Shown here: positions 6,664 through 6,869 of the stretch, one piece after another
Layout of the letters: every line of letters starts with the position of its first letter
Numbering within the stretch: position 1 is the stretch's first letter
Origin: Treponema sp.
Lineage (GTDB): Bacteria > Spirochaetota > Spirochaetia > Treponematales > Treponemataceae
Reading direction: 5' to 3'
Length of the DNA stretch: 6,869 nucleotides
Assembly (NCBI GenBank): GCA_012799545.1
Contig: JAAZLA010000146.1
Span: 1-6,869, forward strand
Made by a program: the position numbers and the translations under genes
Notes under the pieces: generated by a model
What the model saw: only the letters and a program-made list of their open reading frames with translations
Database searches by the model: none
What the model was told of the DNA's origin: nothing

Positions 6664-6869
6664 GCAATATCCTCAATAATTTTTATAGTATAGGTTGAAA
6701 GGAGCTTTTCTTGCAAAACAAGCATAGCGTTTTGTGCTTCCTTTCCAGCTTGTATATGATCTTCTCCATGGTCATAGCCATCTAAGTGTAAAATACCATG
6801 AATAAGTAAGCGTTTTAGTTCTTCATCTTCAGATATATCATAATTTACGGCATTTGATTGAAGCATTTC
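6660..6869 (-). CDS. ybeY: Endoribonuclease YbeY (16S rRNA maturation), C-terminal part only
   Basis: Only the last 69 codons are in the window; the frame stays open to the edge (codon GAA at 6869-6867), so the N-terminal half lies outside. YbeY proteins are usually about 150-160 residues. The family's metal site is intact at 6800-6768: HGILHLDGYDH, matching HGxLHLxGYDH, whose three His residues bind a zinc-like metal. YbeY is a single-strand-specific endoribonuclease in 16S rRNA 3'-end maturation and ribosome quality control. The Met at 6866 is internal, not a start: the residues after it (SNAVNYDISEDEELKRLL) are mid-protein in the family. The TGA at 6662-6660 overlaps the next gene's ATG, so this is the first visible member of the ybeY-corC-TPR operon; its promoter lies beyond the right edge. 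Confidence 0.95.
   Translation of the reverse strand, partial: EMLQSNAVNYDISEDEELKRLLIHGILHLDGYDHGEDHIQAGKEAQNAMLVLQEKLLSTYTIKIIEDIA

Noticed and set aside
1..6869. CRISPR array or cas operon accompanying the Cas2-like gene
   Set aside because: No regularly spaced direct repeats, cas1, cas9 or other effector gene is visible anywhere in the window.

Overview
The window looks like a piece of a spirochaete chromosome, most likely a Treponema or close relative. This rests on several signs: AT-rich sequence, a ybeY / tlyC(corC)-like / exported TPR-protein gene order that I recall from treponemes (from memory, not checked), several exported proteins with treponemal-style signal peptides, and a PEGA-like envelope protein. 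No rRNA, tRNA, insertion sequence, CRISPR array or phage gene is visible. The DNA is almost entirely coding; the two intergenic gaps are about 60 and 47 bases.

Layout. From the right edge leftwards on the minus strand runs a tightly coupled group: the 3' part of ybeY (cut by the window edge), a CBS-pair CorC/TlyC-type gene, and a large exported TPR protein. Each of these pairs is joined by a 4-base ATGA stop/start overlap. In the middle, one plus-strand gene (about 2989-3903) encodes an exported protein of unknown function; its 3' end overlaps the 3' end of the TPR gene by 11 bases. Its 5' end diverges from a second minus-strand group: a small Cas2-like protein, prfB (release factor 2), and an exported PEGA-like protein with two C-terminal membrane segments. 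prfB and the PEGA gene are joined by a 4-base TTGA overlap with a TTG start.

Two features change the naive gene models. First, prfB is not the 336-residue frame starting at 2484. It begins at 2596 and is read through an in-frame UGA by a classic programmed +1 frameshift (GGGGG CGT CTT TGA C), giving 373 residues. Second, the small gene upstream of prfB most likely starts at 2925. A perfect TTGACA -35 box with 17-base spacing to TATTCT predicts transcription starting at, or within a base or two of, that ATG, so the mRNA is probably leaderless. The protein has the strand/helix pattern and early Asp of the Cas2 fold but stands alone, with no cas1 or repeats here, next to a translation-termination gene.

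Together the window holds translation and RNA-maintenance functions (YbeY, RF2, possibly the Cas2-like protein) interleaved with envelope or periplasmic proteins (TPR, PEGA, and the plus-strand protein) and a CorC-type protein.
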